64,000 nt of DNA from Bog-473 sp963804055 (GCA_963804055.1 CAWDOU010000012.1:1-64000); one strand, 5' to 3'. Positions 1-10,027 are shown, counted from the first letter of the stretch. Made by a program: numbers and translations. The notes: a model not told the origin generated them from the letters alone.

Positions 1-1561
1 GGCTGATGACGACGTGACCGTATTGGCCGCGGCCACCGGTCTGGCGGACGTACTTCTCTTCGATCTTCTCGACCGGCTTGCGGATCGTCTCGCGGTACGC
101 CACCTGGGGCTTGCCCACGTTGGCGTCGACGCTGAACTCCCGCAGCATGCGGTCGACCAGCACTTCGAGGTGTAGCTCGCCCATACCGCTGATGACGGTC
201 TGGCCCGTCTCCTCGTCCGAGCGCACCCGGAAGGTCGGGTCCTCCTCGCTCAACGAGTACCGGGCGCGGGACAGCTTGTCCTGGTGGACCACCGTCTTGG
301 GCTCCACGGCGACGTGGATCACGGGCTCGGGGAACTTCGAGCGCTTCCAGCACGATCGGGTTGCGAGGGATCGCTCAGGGTGTCGCCGGTGGTGGTGGTT
401 TTCATGCCGACCACGGCCATGATGTCGCCGGCGAAGATGGCGTCCTTGTATTCGCGGTGGTTGGCGTGCATCTGGAGAATGCGGCCGACCCGCTCCTTCT
501 TGTCCTTGGTGGAGTTGCTGATGGATGTCGCCCTTCTTGCAGCGTGCCCGAGTACACCCGGATGTAGGTCAGCTTGCCGACGAAGGGGTCGGTCATGATT
601 TTGAAGGCGAGGGCCGAGAAGGGCTTCGCTGTCGTCGGCCTTGCGCTCCTCGAGGTCCTCGGTGTGGTTCGGCCGGTGGCCCTGGGTCAGGGGCAGGTCG
701 AGCGGGCTGGGCAGGAAGTCGACGACGGCGTCGAGCATGGGCTGCACGCCCTTGTTCTTGAAGGCGGACCCGCAGAGGACGGGCGCCACGGCGGGGCAGG
801 GTGGCCGTAAACGGGCGCGACGCAGGTCGTCGGCCGTGATGGGCTCCTCGGCCAGGTACTTCTCCATGATGGTGTCGTCGAAGTTGGAGACGACGTCGAT
901 GAGCTGGTGGCGGGCGTCCTCGGCGTCAGCGGGCCATGGTTCTCGGGGATGTCGAGGGTCTCCCACTCCTCGCCCATGTCCGAGGACCAGACGAGGGCCT
1001 TCTCCTCGAGCAGGTCGATGATGCCCTTGAACTCGGACTCGGCACCGATGGGCAGCTGAATCGACGGCCGGCAGGGCGTCGAGGCGGTCCTTGATCATCT
1101 CCACCGTGCGCTCGAAGTCGGCGCCGATGCGGTCCATCTTGTTGACGAAGCAGTTCCGCGGGACGTTGTACTTGTTGGCCTGGCGCCACACCGTCTCGGT
1201 CTGGGGCTCCACACCGGCCACGATGTCGAAGACGGCGACGGCGCCGTCGAGGACGCGCAGAGAGCGCTCCACCTCGACGGTGAAGTCGACGTGTCCCGGG
1301 GTGTCGATGATGTTGATCCAGTTGGCTGCGCCACGAGCAGGTGGTGGCGGCCGAGGTGATGGTGATGCCACGCTCCTGCTCCTGGACCATCCAGTCCATG
1401 GTGGCGGCGCCTTCGTGGACCTCGCCCATCTTGTAGTTGCGCCCCGTGTAATAGAGGATGCGCTCGGTCGTGGTGGTCTTGCCCGCGTCGATGTGGGCCA
1501 TGATCCCGATGTTGCGGGTCTTGGCCAGCGGGAAGTAGCGTGTGGGGAGGGCTTCAGCCAT
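1..1561 (-). CDS. fusA: Elongation factor G, partial and frameshifted
   Basis: Translocation GTPase of the ribosome (EF-G). The N-terminus is in one frame from the ATG at 1561, with the P-loop AHIDAGKTTTTE around residues 22-33 and the RGITITSAAT switch. DTPGHVDF and NKMDR follow in a second frame from about 1330 downwards, and domain II motifs such as MTDPFVGKLTYIRVYSG appear in a third near 550-596. At least six frame changes occur in 1.5 kb (about 1335, 1060, 960, 880, 690, 600, 510, 370), although every family motif is intact in some frame. About 520 of roughly 700 codons are present and the C-terminus lies beyond position 1. It is the last visible gene of the str operon after rpsG, 78 nt away. 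The breaks look like sequence errors rather than decay, because an essential gene keeps full conservation between them. Confidence 0.93.
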
Positions 1562-1639
1562 ATCTCGTGCTCGTGATCGTGTGGGTGGGGTGGTGGGCTG
1601 GGGTGGGTCGGGGTCGCCGAATCCGCTGCCGACGACCAG

Positions 1640-2098
1640 CTACCAGCGGTAGTGGGCGAAGCAGGTGGTTGGCTCGGCCATCTTGTAGATGTCCTCGCGG
1701 CGCTTCACCGAGGCCCCGATGTTGTTCGAGGCGTCGAGGATCTCGTTGGCCAGGCGGTCGGCCATGGTCTTCTCCCGGCGCTGACACGAGTAGGTGGTCA
1801 ACCAGCGGATGGCCAGCGTGGTGGCCCGACGGGGACGCACCTCGACGGGCACCTGGTACGTTGCGCCGCCGACACGGCGGGACTTGACCTCGACCTCGGG
1901 CCGGGTGTTCTCGACGGCTCGCTTGACCACGGCCACCGGGTCACCGCCCGACTTCTCCTGGACCTGCTCGAGGGCGGTGTAGACGATGCGCTCGGCCAGC
2001 GTGCGCTTGCCCCTGGTCAGGATCTTGTTGACGAACTGGGTGACCAGCACCGAGCGGTAGACGGGATCCGGGGCGAGCGCCCGGCGGGTGGCGGCCAT
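1640..2098 (-). CDS. rpsG: 30S ribosomal protein S7
   Basis: Primary 16S rRNA-binding protein that nucleates the 30S head. It has 152 residues from the ATG at 2098, with TRGKRTLAERIVYTALE, RRVGGATYQVPVEVRP and the C-terminal FAHYRW typical of S7. The usual start reads MPRKG...; an ATG at 2108 reads MPRNG but is out of frame by one base with the rest, so a one-base insertion in the GGCC run near 2094 would restore the canonical N-terminus. The true start is therefore probably 2108, overlapping or abutting the rpsL stop at 2112. It sits between rpsL and fusA in the str operon, so co-transcription with both is expected. Confidence 0.93.
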   Translation of the reverse strand: MAATRRALAPDPVYRSVLVTQFVNKILTRGKRTLAERIVYTALEQVQEKSGGDPVAVVKRAVENTRPEVEVKSRRVGGATYQVPVEVRPRRATTLAIRWLTTYSCQRREKTMADRLANEILDASNNIGASVKRREDIYKMAEPTTCFAHYRW

Positions 2099-2111
2099 TA
2101 CGGGGCATCGC

Positions 2112-2482
2112 CTAGGACTCCTTCTTGGCGCCGTAGCGACTGCGGGACTGGCGGCGCTCACGCACGCCCGAGGTGTCGAGCGCACCGCGCACGACCTTGT
2201 ATCGAACACCGGGGAGGTCCTTCACACGACCGCCACGCACGAGGACGATGGAGTGCTCCTGGAGGTTGTGGCCCACACCGGGGATGTACGCCGTGATCTC
2301 CACGCCCGAGGACAGGCGCACACGGGCCACCTTGCGCGGGCCGAGTTCGGCTTCTTCGGGGTGGTCGTGTCGACGCGGGTGCACACCCCCCGCCGCTGGG
2401 GCGCGCCCTTCAGGGCCGGGGTCTTGGTCTTTGTCACCTTGGCCTGCCGTCCCTTGCGGACGAGCTGGGCGATTGTGGGCAC
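2112..2482 (-). CDS. rpsL: 30S ribosomal protein S12 (one frameshift)
   Basis: Decoding-centre protein S12. The first part (MPTIAQLVRKGRQAKVTKTK through TTPKKPNSA) is in one frame from 2482. The remainder (RKVARVRLSSGVEITAYIPG to the basic C-terminus RYGAKKES) is in another. The break is at about 2335, where family alignment expects NSALRKV and the Leu codon has lost one base within a GC run. The streptomycin-relevant lysine in TPKKPNS is the wild-type residue, as is the PGVRYKVVRG segment. It is the first gene of the str operon in this window; rpoC, which commonly precedes it, is 17.6 kb away. Confidence 0.94.
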
Positions 2483-2952
2483 CCGCTACCTCTCGCTAAT
2501 CAGAAATGTGAATCCCACCTGCGTCGGCGCTGGCGGCCGACCGAAGCTGCACACGGCAGGGATTCAATGATAGCGGCTGCCTGGGGTTCCGACAATCGCG
2601 GGCGCAGCGGAACCCACAGTGGACCGCCGCGCGGGCGCGCCGGTCCGGACGGGGGGGCCGTTCGAGCGGGGCCGTGCAAACGGACCGCGAGGGCTCAAGG
2701 CCGGCGGGGGCCGGCGAAGGCCGCGGAGGCCCCCGGCCCGGGAAGCCTCCGGAACTGTAACGCCTCGGGGTGACTTCTGAGCAGGGGCCACCGGCCCGGC
2801 GGGACGGGCCGGCACCCCGGGGCGGCCGACGCGGGAGCGCCGGGTCGCGCCGCCAATCCCTGTTCAGGGGTTTTTGGCCATCGGGTCCCGGGAGCGCAGG
2901 ACCGGACCACGCCGAATTTCGGGGGCGCGCCAGGGGCGTTAGCCTCAGCGTC
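2483..2952. other. Intergenic, divergent promoter region rpsL/pccB
   Basis: A stretch of 470 bp between divergent rpsL and the carboxylase gene. It is very GC-rich with several G runs (seven G near 2651-2657). I see no convincing gene, and the longest reading frames have no recognisable protein features. A leaderless-type -10 for the plus-strand gene is at its right end. The promoter of the str operon should lie in 2483-2570, which has relatively more A+T. Confidence 0.6.
2940..2945 (+). promoter_or_regulatory. -10 box TAGCCT, leaderless start of pccB-like gene
   Basis: TANNNT hexamer with 7 nt between it and the ATG at 2953. No Shine-Dalgarno precedes the ATG, so transcription would begin at or next to the start codon. 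The -35 region is not clear. Confidence 0.5.
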
Positions 2953-4508
2953 ATGGAACACTCCATGGCCGAACGCCTGGCCGACCTGGCCGAACGCAAG
3001 AACGAGGCCCTCAACGCCGGTAGCCCGAGAGCGGTCGAGAAGCAGCACGCCAAGGGCAAGCTGACCGCTCGCGAGCGGATCGAGTACCTGCTCGACGAGG
3101 GATCATTCCAAGAACTCGACATGCTGGCCCGCCACCGGGCCCACGGCATGGGGCTGGAGGACAACCGTCCGTACACCGACGGCGTGGTCACCGGCTTCGG
3201 GACCATCGACGGTCGGCGGGTGTGCATCTTCAGCCAGGACTTCACCGTCTTCGGGGGCGCGCTGGGCGAGGTCTTCGCCGAGAAGATCCACAAGGTCATG
3301 GATCTGGCCGCCTCCACCGGTGTCCCCATGATCGGCCTCAATGACGGCGCCGGGGCACGCATTCAGGAGGGGGTCGTCTCGCTGCACTCCTACGGCGGCA
3401 TCTTCCACCGCAACGTCACCGCCTCGGGCGTGATCCCCCAGATCAGCGTCATCCTCGGGCCCTGCGCCGGCGGGGCCGTCTACTCGCCGGCCATGACCGA
3501 CTTCATCTTCATGGTGCAGGGCACCTCGCACATGTTCATCACGGGCCCCGATGTCGTGAAGACGGTGACCGGCGAGGACGTCACCCTCGAGGAGCTCGGC
3601 GGCGCCATGAGCCACGCCACCAAGTCGGGCGTGGCCACCTTCGTCTCGCCCGACGAGAAGGCCTGCCTCGACGACGTGCGCCACCTGTTGTCGTTCTTGC
3701 CCTCGAACAATCTGGAGGAGCCGCCGCTCGAGCTTTCCGGTGACGAGCCCGACCGCCAGGTGACCGAGCTCATCGATTTCCTGCCGACGTCGCCCAACCA
3801 GCCCTACGACATGAAGCGCATCATCACCGCCGTCGTCGATGACGGCGAGTACATGGAGGTGCACCGCCACTGGGCCATGTCGATCACGTGCGGCTTCGCC
3901 CGCATGAACGGGCGGGTCGTGGGGATTGTGGGCAACCAGCCCGCCGTGCTGGCCGGCGTGCTCGACATCGACTCCTCGGAGAAGGCGTCGCGGTTCGTGC
4001 GGACGTGTGACGCGTTCAACATTCCCTTGCTGACCTTCGTGGACGTGCCCGGCTTCATGCCCGGCACCGACCAGGAGTACGGGGGCATCATTCGGCACGG
4101 GGCCAAGCTGCTGTACGCCTACTGCGAGTCGACCGTGCCGCGCATTCAGATCATCACCCGCAAGGCCTACGGCGGCGCCTACGTCGTCATGAACTCCAAG
4201 TCGATCGGTGCCGACCTGGCCTTCGCCTGGCCCTCGGCGGAACTGGCCGTGATGGGCCCCAACGGTGCCGTCGAAATCGTCTACCGGCGTGAGCTGGCCG
4301 AGGCGGCCGACCCGGCCGGCGACGGGCCGAGCTGATTGACGAGTACACCGAGCGCTACGCCAACCCGTACATTGCGGCCGAGCGCGGCTACATCGACGAT
4401 GTCATTTCGCCGGCCGACACCCGGGCCGTCATCAATCGCAGCCTCGACATCCTGGCGTCCAAGCGTGAGGAGCTGCCGCGGCGCAAGCATGGGAACGTGC
4501 CGCTGTGA
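2953..4508 (+). CDS. Acyl-CoA carboxylase carboxyltransferase (beta) subunit
   Basis: Biotin-dependent carboxyltransferase of the PccB/MmdA family, which transfers carboxyl from biotin to propionyl-, acetyl- or a related acyl-CoA. It has about 518 residues, the family's usual length. The N-terminal half shows KGKLTARERIEYLLDEGSF and GARIQEGVVSLHSYGGIFHR, and the C-terminal half has VDVPGFMPGTDQEYGGIIRHGAK and RKAYGGAYVVMNSK. The position that is Asp in propionyl-specific PccB (AYGGAYDVM) is Val here, which favours acetyl or broad specificity. A frameshift at about 4300-4330 moves the last 60 codons (LIDEYTERYANPYIAAERGYIDDVI) into the next frame. The epsilon-like gene overlaps its 3' end. The biotin-carrying alpha subunit is not in the window. 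Confidence 0.88.
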
Positions 4509-4734
4509 GGGGGGCGCGCGCGCGGCCGATCGACCCGACCAGCTGACCCTGCGTCCCCGGCCCGAACCGGACCCCGCAGTCCTGGCCGCCATCACGGCCT
4601 CCGTGCAACTGGCCTGGCCCCGTCCCGCCCCGGCGGACGAGCACAATCCGGCGCACGAGCCGTGGCGTTTCAGCGGCCGCTGGTGGAACAAGCCCGTTCC
4701 GCTCAGTCGCAATCGACCCTGGGCCCGCGGCTGA
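4489..4734 (+). CDS. Acyl-CoA carboxylase epsilon-like subunit
   Basis: Small 81-residue protein whose start overlaps the end of the carboxyltransferase gene by 20 nt. Its middle, LRPRPEPDPAVLAAITASVQ, followed by a Pro-rich linker and WRFSGRWW near the C-terminus, matches the pattern of actinobacterial ACC epsilon subunits. Those are short proteins with a P-E/D-x-x-A-A-L/V helix and a terminal W-R/S motif that stimulate the alpha-beta complex. The assignment rests on this pattern plus the gene position immediately after the beta subunit. Length is typical, and the start could also lie a few codons downstream. Confidence 0.62.
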   Translation: MGTCRCEGGARAADRPDQLTLRPRPEPDPAVLAAITASVQLAWPRPAPADEHNPAHEPWRFSGRWWNKPVPLSRNRPWARG

Positions 4735-5035
4735 CCGTCTACGTCGACGACTGGCGCCAGCGGGCCACCATCCGCGGTCGCACGGACCGTTGGTCGCACC
4801 TGTTGGCCGACGACCCCGAGGAGCTGCACGCCATGGCCGCCGCGCTCGGGATTCCGCCCGGGGTTATCAGCTCCACCGGCGCTCGGCGGCGCTGAACCAC
4901 TACGACCTGCCCGAGGTACTCCGCCTCGAGGCCATCGAGCGCGGCGCCGTCGCCGTGACGTGGCGCGAGATGGCCCGGCTCACGCGGGAGTGGCGGCGCG
5001 CTGGCGCTCGGCCAACGACACCAGATCCTCCATGA
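4683..5035 (+). CDS. DUF4031 domain protein (one frameshift)
   Basis: Short protein with the DUF4031 signature: LTVYVDDW near the start, WSHLLADDPEELHAMAAALGI, then in the next frame YQLHRRSAALNHYDLPEVLR and GAVAVTWREM. The frame changes in the CCCGGGG run near 4860. The DUF4031 family has no established function and is often found beside acyl-CoA carboxylase genes in actinomycetes. The start is uncertain; GTG at 4683 and ATG at 4662 are both in frame and overlap the preceding gene. The 3' end overlaps the convergent mutase gene by about 56 nt. Confidence 0.7.
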
Positions 5036-6991
5036 TGCGGTCGAAGCTGTAGTCCTTGGGCGTGTAGACGGACGCCACGCCCTTGCCGATGAGGATTTCG
5101 GCGTCCTCCGGCGGAATGATGCCGCCCAGGACGACCGCCGCCGTGCTGCCGGCGGCGCGCAGGCGGTCCAGCACGTCGGGCACCAGGTCCAGGTGCGAGC
5201 CCGACAGGATCGACAGCCCGACGATGTCGACGTCCTCGTCCACCGCCGCCGCCACGATCTGGGCCGGCGTCAACCGGATGCCCTGATAGATGACCTCGAA
5301 GCCGGCGTCGCGCGCCGCCACCGCGATCTGTTCGGCCCCGTTGGAGTGACCGTCGAGGCCCGGGCTTGGCCACGAGCAGGCGTGGCGGCCCACCCGTGCG
5401 CCCGGCCAGCGCCTTGGTGCGCAGGCGGACGGGCTCCAGGCCGAGGTCGTCGCCGCGCCGGCCCACGCCGCCGCTGACCCCGGTGGGCGCCCGGAATTCA
5501 CCGAAGATCTCGCGCAGTGCGCCGGCCCACTCCCCCGTGGTCCCCCCGGCATGGGCCAGCGCGATCGTCGCCGCCATGATGTTGCCGCCCGGGCCGTCGT
5601 CCTCGGCCACGCGCCGCAACTCGTCCAGCGCGGCGTGCACGGCCGCCCCGTCACGGTCGGTGCGCCAGCGCTCCACCTCGTCGATCTGTTCCGCCTCGAC
5701 CGCGTGGTCCACCTTGAGGACGTTGTCGATTTCGCCGTCGCCCACCAGTGGGGACGCAGCGGTCTCCGTGTAGCAATTGACGCCGACCACCAACTGCGCA
5801 CCCGACTCAATGCGCCGCACCCGCTCGGCCTGGCTCCGCACCAGTCGGCGCTTGAGTTCGTCGATCGCCTCGAAGGCCCCGCCGAGCGCCTCCACGTCGG
5901 CCAGCTCGGCCGTCGCCGCTTCGGCCAGCTCGGCTGTCTTGGCCTCTATGACCACCGAGCCCTCGAAGATGTCGCCGTATTCGAGCAGGTCCGACTCGAA
6001 GGCCAGCACCTGCTGCATGCGCAGCGACCATTGCTGGTCCCACGGCCGCGGCAGACCGAGCGCCTCGTTCCACGCCGGCAACTGCATGGCCCGGGCCCGG
6101 GCGCTCTTGGACAAGGTCACGCCGAGCGACTCCAGGACGATGCGCTGGACGTTGTTCTCGGGCTGCTGCTCGGTCAGCCCGAGCGAGTTCACCTGCACGC
6201 CGTAGCGGAAGCGGCGCAGCTTGGGATCCTCGACCCCGTAGCGCTCACGGCAGATGCGGTCCCACAGCTGGGTGAAGGCCCGCATTTTGCAGGTCTCCTC
6301 CACGAAGCGCACGCTCGAGTTCACGAAGAAGCTGATGCGACCAACCACGGCCGGCAACTCGTCGGGCTCGATCTTCCCCGAGTCCCGCACGCCGTCGAGC
6401 ACGCCGATGGCGGTTGCCAGCGCGTAGGCGATCTCCTGCACCGGCGTGGCGCCCGCCTCCTGCAGGTGATAGCTGCAGACGTTGATCGGGTTCCACTTCG
6501 GCGCCTGGCGCACCGTGTAGGCGATGGTGTCGACGGTGAGCCGCAGGCTCGGGCCGGGCGGGAAGATGTAGGTCCCCCGGCTCAAGTACTCCTTCACAAT
6601 GTCGTTCTGCGTCGTGCCGCCCAGCAGCGCGGGATCGATGCCCTTGTCCTCCGCGTGGGCCACGTAGAGCCCGAGCAACCACGCCGCGGTGGCGTTGATC
6701 GTCATGGAGGTGTTCATCGACTCCACGGGGATGCCCTCGAGCAGCTCCTTCATATGACCCAGGTGCGCCACCGGGACACCCACCTTGCCGACCTCGCCGG
6801 CCGCCTCGGGGGCGTCGGGGTCGTAACCGGTCTGGGTGGGCAGGTCGAAGGCGATGGAGAGCCCCGTCTGCCCCTTGGCCAGGTTGGTCCGGTAGAGCTC
6901 GTTGGAGGCTCGGGCCGTCGAATGACCCGAGTAGGTGCGCATCACCCACGGCGCATCACGCTGCGGCTGGCTGGGGCGGGTCGCTAGCCAT
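4980..6991 (-). CDS. ecm: Ethylmalonyl-CoA mutase (coenzyme B12-dependent)
   Basis: Rearranges (2R)-ethylmalonyl-CoA to methylsuccinyl-CoA. About 670 residues with the mutase barrel first (MRTYSGHSTA, LAKGQTGLSIAFDLPTQTGY, GTTQNDIVKEYLSRGTYIFP, NPINVCSYHLQEAGATPVQE). The C-terminal cobalamin domain has the DxHxxG base-off motif (GLDGHSNGAEQIAV) and ends YTPKDYSFDRIMEDLV. This single-chain layout and the RPWxMRTYSGHSTA-type N-terminus match the Ecm/MeaA branch rather than MutB. Two frameshifts are seen: near 5360, separating the barrel linker from the B12 domain, and near 6955, just after the start. The chosen start, ATG at 6991, has a strong GGAGGTGAT site 5 nt upstream. The next frame then reads APWVMRTYSG. 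A methylmalonyl-CoA mutase role is the main alternative. Confidence 0.86.
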
Positions 6992-6996
6992 TCACA

Positions 6997-7005
6997 TCAC
7001 CTCCA
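6997..7005 (-). promoter_or_regulatory. Shine-Dalgarno GGAGGTGAT deciding the ecm start
   Basis: A near-perfect anti-16S complement 5 nt before ATG 6991. It shows that translation starts here even though the downstream reading frame is interrupted after 11 codons, which supports the frameshift reading of the mutase N-terminus. Confidence 0.75.
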
Positions 7006-7069
7006 GACGAGTGGGGCGCACCACCATTGTGGCGGGTTCTGCGACCCGGCCGCGCCGGCGGGACACCGG

Positions 7070-7924
7070 TCAGCGGCTGTAGTCGTAGAAGCCCTTCTTG
7101 GTCTTGCGGCCGAGCTGGCCCGAGGTCACCAGGCGACGTAACAGAGGGACGGCGGCATAGTTGGGGTCGCGGTACTCCTCGTAGAGCGCGTCCAGAATGG
7201 CCAGCGAGGTGTCGAGGCCGACCAGGTCGAGCAGCGCGAAAGGGCCCATCGGGAACCCGCAGCCGCCCTTCATGGCGGAGTCGATGCCCTCCTTGGTGGC
7301 CACGCCCTGTTCGAGGAGCCGCACCGCGTTGTTGAGATAGGGGAACAACAGCGCGTTGACGATGAAGCCGGCCTGGTCCTTGACCTCGACGGGGTCCTTG
7401 CCGCAGGCCGCAGCGAAAGCAACCGCCGCCTCAATGGTGGCGTCGCTGGCCGTGATGGGCCGGACGACCTCGACCAGGGCCATGGCGGGCGCCGGGTTGA
7501 AGAAGTGGATCCCGCACACCAGGTCCGGACGCTTGGTCGCCATGGCCATCTCGACGACGGGCAGGGTCGAGGTATTGGTGGCCAAAAGGGTGTCGGGCTT
7601 GCAGATGCTGTCGAGCTCGGCGAAGAGGTCCTTCTTGACGCCGAGGTCCTCCACGACGGACTCGATCACCAGGTCGACGTCGACGAGCTCCCCCAGGTGC
7701 GTCGTGGCGTGCACACGACCGCTGATGAGGGCCGCCTCGTCTTCGGTGCGCTTGCCCTTCTCGACCTGCTTGGCCAGCGACTTGGCCAACCCTGCCACCA
7801 TGGCCTCGGCGCCTTCGGTGCTCCGGCTCCGCAGCACGACCTCGTGCCCGTTGGCCGCCGCCACCTCGGCGATACCCGCGCCCATGATCCCCGAACCGAT
7901 GATTCCCACCCGTGTGATCGACAT
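7070..7924 (-). CDS. 3-hydroxybutyryl-CoA dehydrogenase
   Basis: NAD(P)-dependent oxidation or reduction between acetoacetyl-CoA and 3-hydroxybutyryl-CoA. 284 residues from ATG 7924, standard for the stand-alone FadB2/Hbd/PaaH family. The Rossmann motif VGIIGSGIMGAGIAEVAA is at the N-terminus, followed by the substrate-site NTSTLPV, the catalytic-His segment GIHFFNPAPAMALVEVV and the C-terminal domain GCGFPMGPFALLDLVGLD. A TTG nine bases upstream could also serve. It lies 78 nt upstream of the divergently read ecm start but on the same strand, so transcription could continue into ecm. Intact, with no frameshift. Confidence 0.92.
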   Translation of the reverse strand: MSITRVGIIGSGIMGAGIAEVAAANGHEVVLRSRSTEGAEAMVAGLAKSLAKQVEKGKRTEDEAALISGRVHATTHLGELVDVDLVIESVVEDLGVKKDLFAELDSICKPDTLLATNTSTLPVVEMAMATKRPDLVCGIHFFNPAPAMALVEVVRPITASDATIEAAVAFAAACGKDPVEVKDQAGFIVNALLFPYLNNAVRLLEQGVATKEGIDSAMKGGCGFPMGPFALLDLVGLDTSLAILDALYEEYRDPNYAAVPLLRRLVTSGQLGRKTKKGFYDYSR

Positions 7925-7932
7925 GGGCGGCA

Positions 7933-7938
7933 AGCTTA
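7933..7938 (-). promoter_or_regulatory. -10 box TAAGCT, leaderless start of hydroxybutyryl-CoA dehydrogenase
   Basis: TANNNT hexamer 8 nt before ATG 7924, with no Shine-Dalgarno between them. Confidence 0.45.
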
Positions 7939-8001
7939 CCGGCGGGTAACCACGGGCGTCGAAGCGGCAGCGGGGGGTGCCTGGCGTGCAAGAGTGGCGC
8001 C

Positions 8002-8688
8002 ATGGACACGTCCGGCACGCTGGCCCTGGTCGGGGGCAATGAATGGACCGAGGGCTGCACGTTCGACGCCACCTTGCTGGCCGCCTCGGGGGGGACCGAT
8101 GTCATGGTGCTGCCGACCGCGGCCGCGTATCAGCATCCCGAGCGGGTCGTGCTGCAGGCGGCCGAGTGGTTCGAGCCACTGGGGGCCCGGGTCGAAGGCC
8201 TCATGGTGGTGGACCGGGCCTCGGCCGAGGACCCGGGCATGGCGGCCAGGCTCGCCGGCGCCCGCTTCGTCTACCTCTCCGGCGGCTCGCCACTGCACCT
8301 GCGCGCCGTGCTGAAGAAGTCGGCCGTCTTCGAGGCCCTCCTGCGGGCCATCGCCGACGGGGCCGTGGTGGCCGGGGCCGGTGCCGGCGCCATGGTCCTC
8401 ACGGACCCGATGGCCGACCCGCGCGGTGGCGCGCTGACGCTGGGGCTGGGTCTCGTCGACAACGTCACTGTCGTCCCCCACTTCGGCGATGAGCACGATG
8501 ACGCGCACGGTCAGAAACTGGAACGCACCGTGGCGATGGCACCGGCGGCGCTGCCGGTGGTGGCGCTCCCCGCCCGCACCGCCCTCATCCGGGACGGCGA
8601 GGGCACCTGGCATGCCGAAGGCGTGGGGTCGCCGACCGTCTTCGTCGGCGGCGTGGCGACCGAAGGGCTCGGCGCACTCGCTGACTGA
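8002..8688 (+). CDS. Peptidase S51/cyanophycinase-like protein lacking the nucleophile
   Basis: 228-residue class-I glutamine-amidotransferase-like fold protein of the S51 (dipeptidase E/cyanophycinase) group. It shows LALVGGNEWTEG, VLPTAAAY, FVYLSGGSPLHL, and a nucleophile elbow reading GAGAGAM where the family has G-x-S-A-G-A. The catalytic serine is replaced by Gly127 (codon GGT at 8380-8382, one transition from AGT). Either the protein is a non-catalytic homologue or the base is an error, given the indel-rich region. It sits between divergent hydroxybutyryl-CoA dehydrogenase and the HNH gene on the same strand, without operon-like overlap. No substrate can be proposed. Confidence 0.75.
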   Translation: MDTSGTLALVGGNEWTEGCTFDATLLAASGGTDVMVLPTAAAYQHPERVVLQAAEWFEPLGARVEGLMVVDRASAEDPGMAARLAGARFVYLSGGSPLHLRAVLKKSAVFEALLRAIADGAVVAGAGAGAMVLTDPMADPRGGALTLGLGLVDNVTVVPHFGDEHDDAHGQKLERTVAMAPAALPVVALPARTALIRDGEGTWHAEGVGSPTVFVGGVATEGLGALAD

Positions 8689-8757
8689 TCCCATGGTGAG
8701 CTGACCGCCCGCATTCTGGCGCGCTCCTTTCCGGCGGCCGGGACCGTTCATCTTCCG

Positions 8758-10027
8758 ATGGCCGTGACCCTCGCAGATCACTTTGGCGCAGACCTCGGTG
8801 GCGCCGACCTGATCAGTGCGGCGGCGGCTCTGTCGAACGAAGAGCTCAGGGCACGAATGACGGAGGCACTGAGGGTCAAGGCGGCGGCCGAGGGCGAGTT
8901 CGCCGTCTACTTGGCGGAGTCCAACACACGCGAGATGTTCCGCGACGACGGAGCCACCTCTCTCGAGTCCTGGACCGCCGATGAGCTTCGGCGTCTCCGT
9001 GGCGACGGCCCGCTCGTTCTGCCAGGTGTCCGAGAAGACCCATGACCTGCCCCATCTGACGGGGTCACTGTGTGCGGGCGAGATCTCCTTCGACAAGGTG
9101 CGGGCCGTGGTCCACGTGGCCACCCCCGAGACCGACCGGGAGCTGTGCGAGCAGGCCAAGGAGCACTCGGTCCGCGATCTGGCCGAGGTGGCTCGGACGA
9201 CGGCGGCCCGGACCAGGTCCGCCTCTTCTTCGACGTCACGCTCCGAGCACGACAGCCGCTACCTGCGCTTCAACGATCAGAACCGCACCATGTCGCTCCA
9301 GCTGCCCAAAGACGCCTACGCCCAGACCAAGACCTGTGTCGATGCCTTTGCCGCCACGTTCCCCTCCACGGAAGGGGAGACGCCATTCGACCAGCGCCGC
9401 TTCGACGGGTTCATGGCCATGGTGGACCTGGCCACTCCGGGCAATGGGAGCCATGCAGTCACCGCCAGCACTCCCGCGCCGACCACGATGACAACCGCGC
9501 CCAGGCCGTTCTTCGTGGTGGCCCATGTGCCTCTCGAAGACCTGGTGAATCCCGCAGGCGATGCGAATGACCTGGCCGCCGAGCTGGAACACGACGGCCT
9601 GATCGACGTCGAGACGGTGCGGCGCCTCGCCTGCGACGGAACCGTCGTGGTGGCCGTGGACGACGAGGTGGGCCACACCATGTACGAGGGCCGGGCCCGG
9701 CGCTTCCCGACCGGGGCCCAAAGGAGAGAGGTCATCCGCCGGGACCGCCACTGCAGGTTCCCGGGGTGCTCCAACGCGACCTTTGCCGCCGTCCACCACA
9801 TCGCGCCGTGGAAACTCGGCGGCGGGACGGACCTGGACAACTTGGTGCTGTTATGCCGCCATCATCACGGCCTGGTGCACCGAGAAGGCAAGAGGGGCTG
9901 GTCCATGACGGGAAACCCAAACGAGGAGCTCAGCATCGTCGGCCCCACGGGCCGGGTCATGGTGTCGCGCCCTTCGCCGCACTGGACGAGGGTGACGGCG
10001 GGGCGCCGGTCGGCCGTCCCGAGCTGA
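8758..10027 (+). CDS. DUF222 / HNH endonuclease (13E12-type), one frameshift
   Basis: About 420-residue protein of the actinomycete DUF222-HNH family. The N-terminal helical DUF222 region is split by a frame change near 8980: TSLESWTADE in one frame continues as FGVSVATARSFCQVSEK in the next. The C-terminus carries an HNH nuclease motif with zinc-type cysteines: CRFPGCS, then VHHIAPWKLGGGTDLDNLVLLC and HHHGLVH. Such genes occur in many copies per actinobacterial genome, sometimes linked to mobile 13E12 repeats. No repeat ends or integrase are visible here. Function is presumed DNA cleavage. Confidence 0.85.

Noticed and set aside
1..1561. Programmed frameshifting or pseudogene status for fusA
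   Set aside because: Six or more shifts in random places in an essential gene, each next to intact motifs, fit sequence error better than recoding or decay.
5551..6987. Long plus-strand frame of 478 codons opposite ecm
   Set aside because: Shadow of the mutase gene; no start signal and no recognisable protein pattern.
8758..10027. HNH gene as part of a mobile element or defence island
   Set aside because: No integrase, transposase, terminal repeats or defence partners are adjacent; DUF222-HNH proteins are common single genes in actinomycetes.
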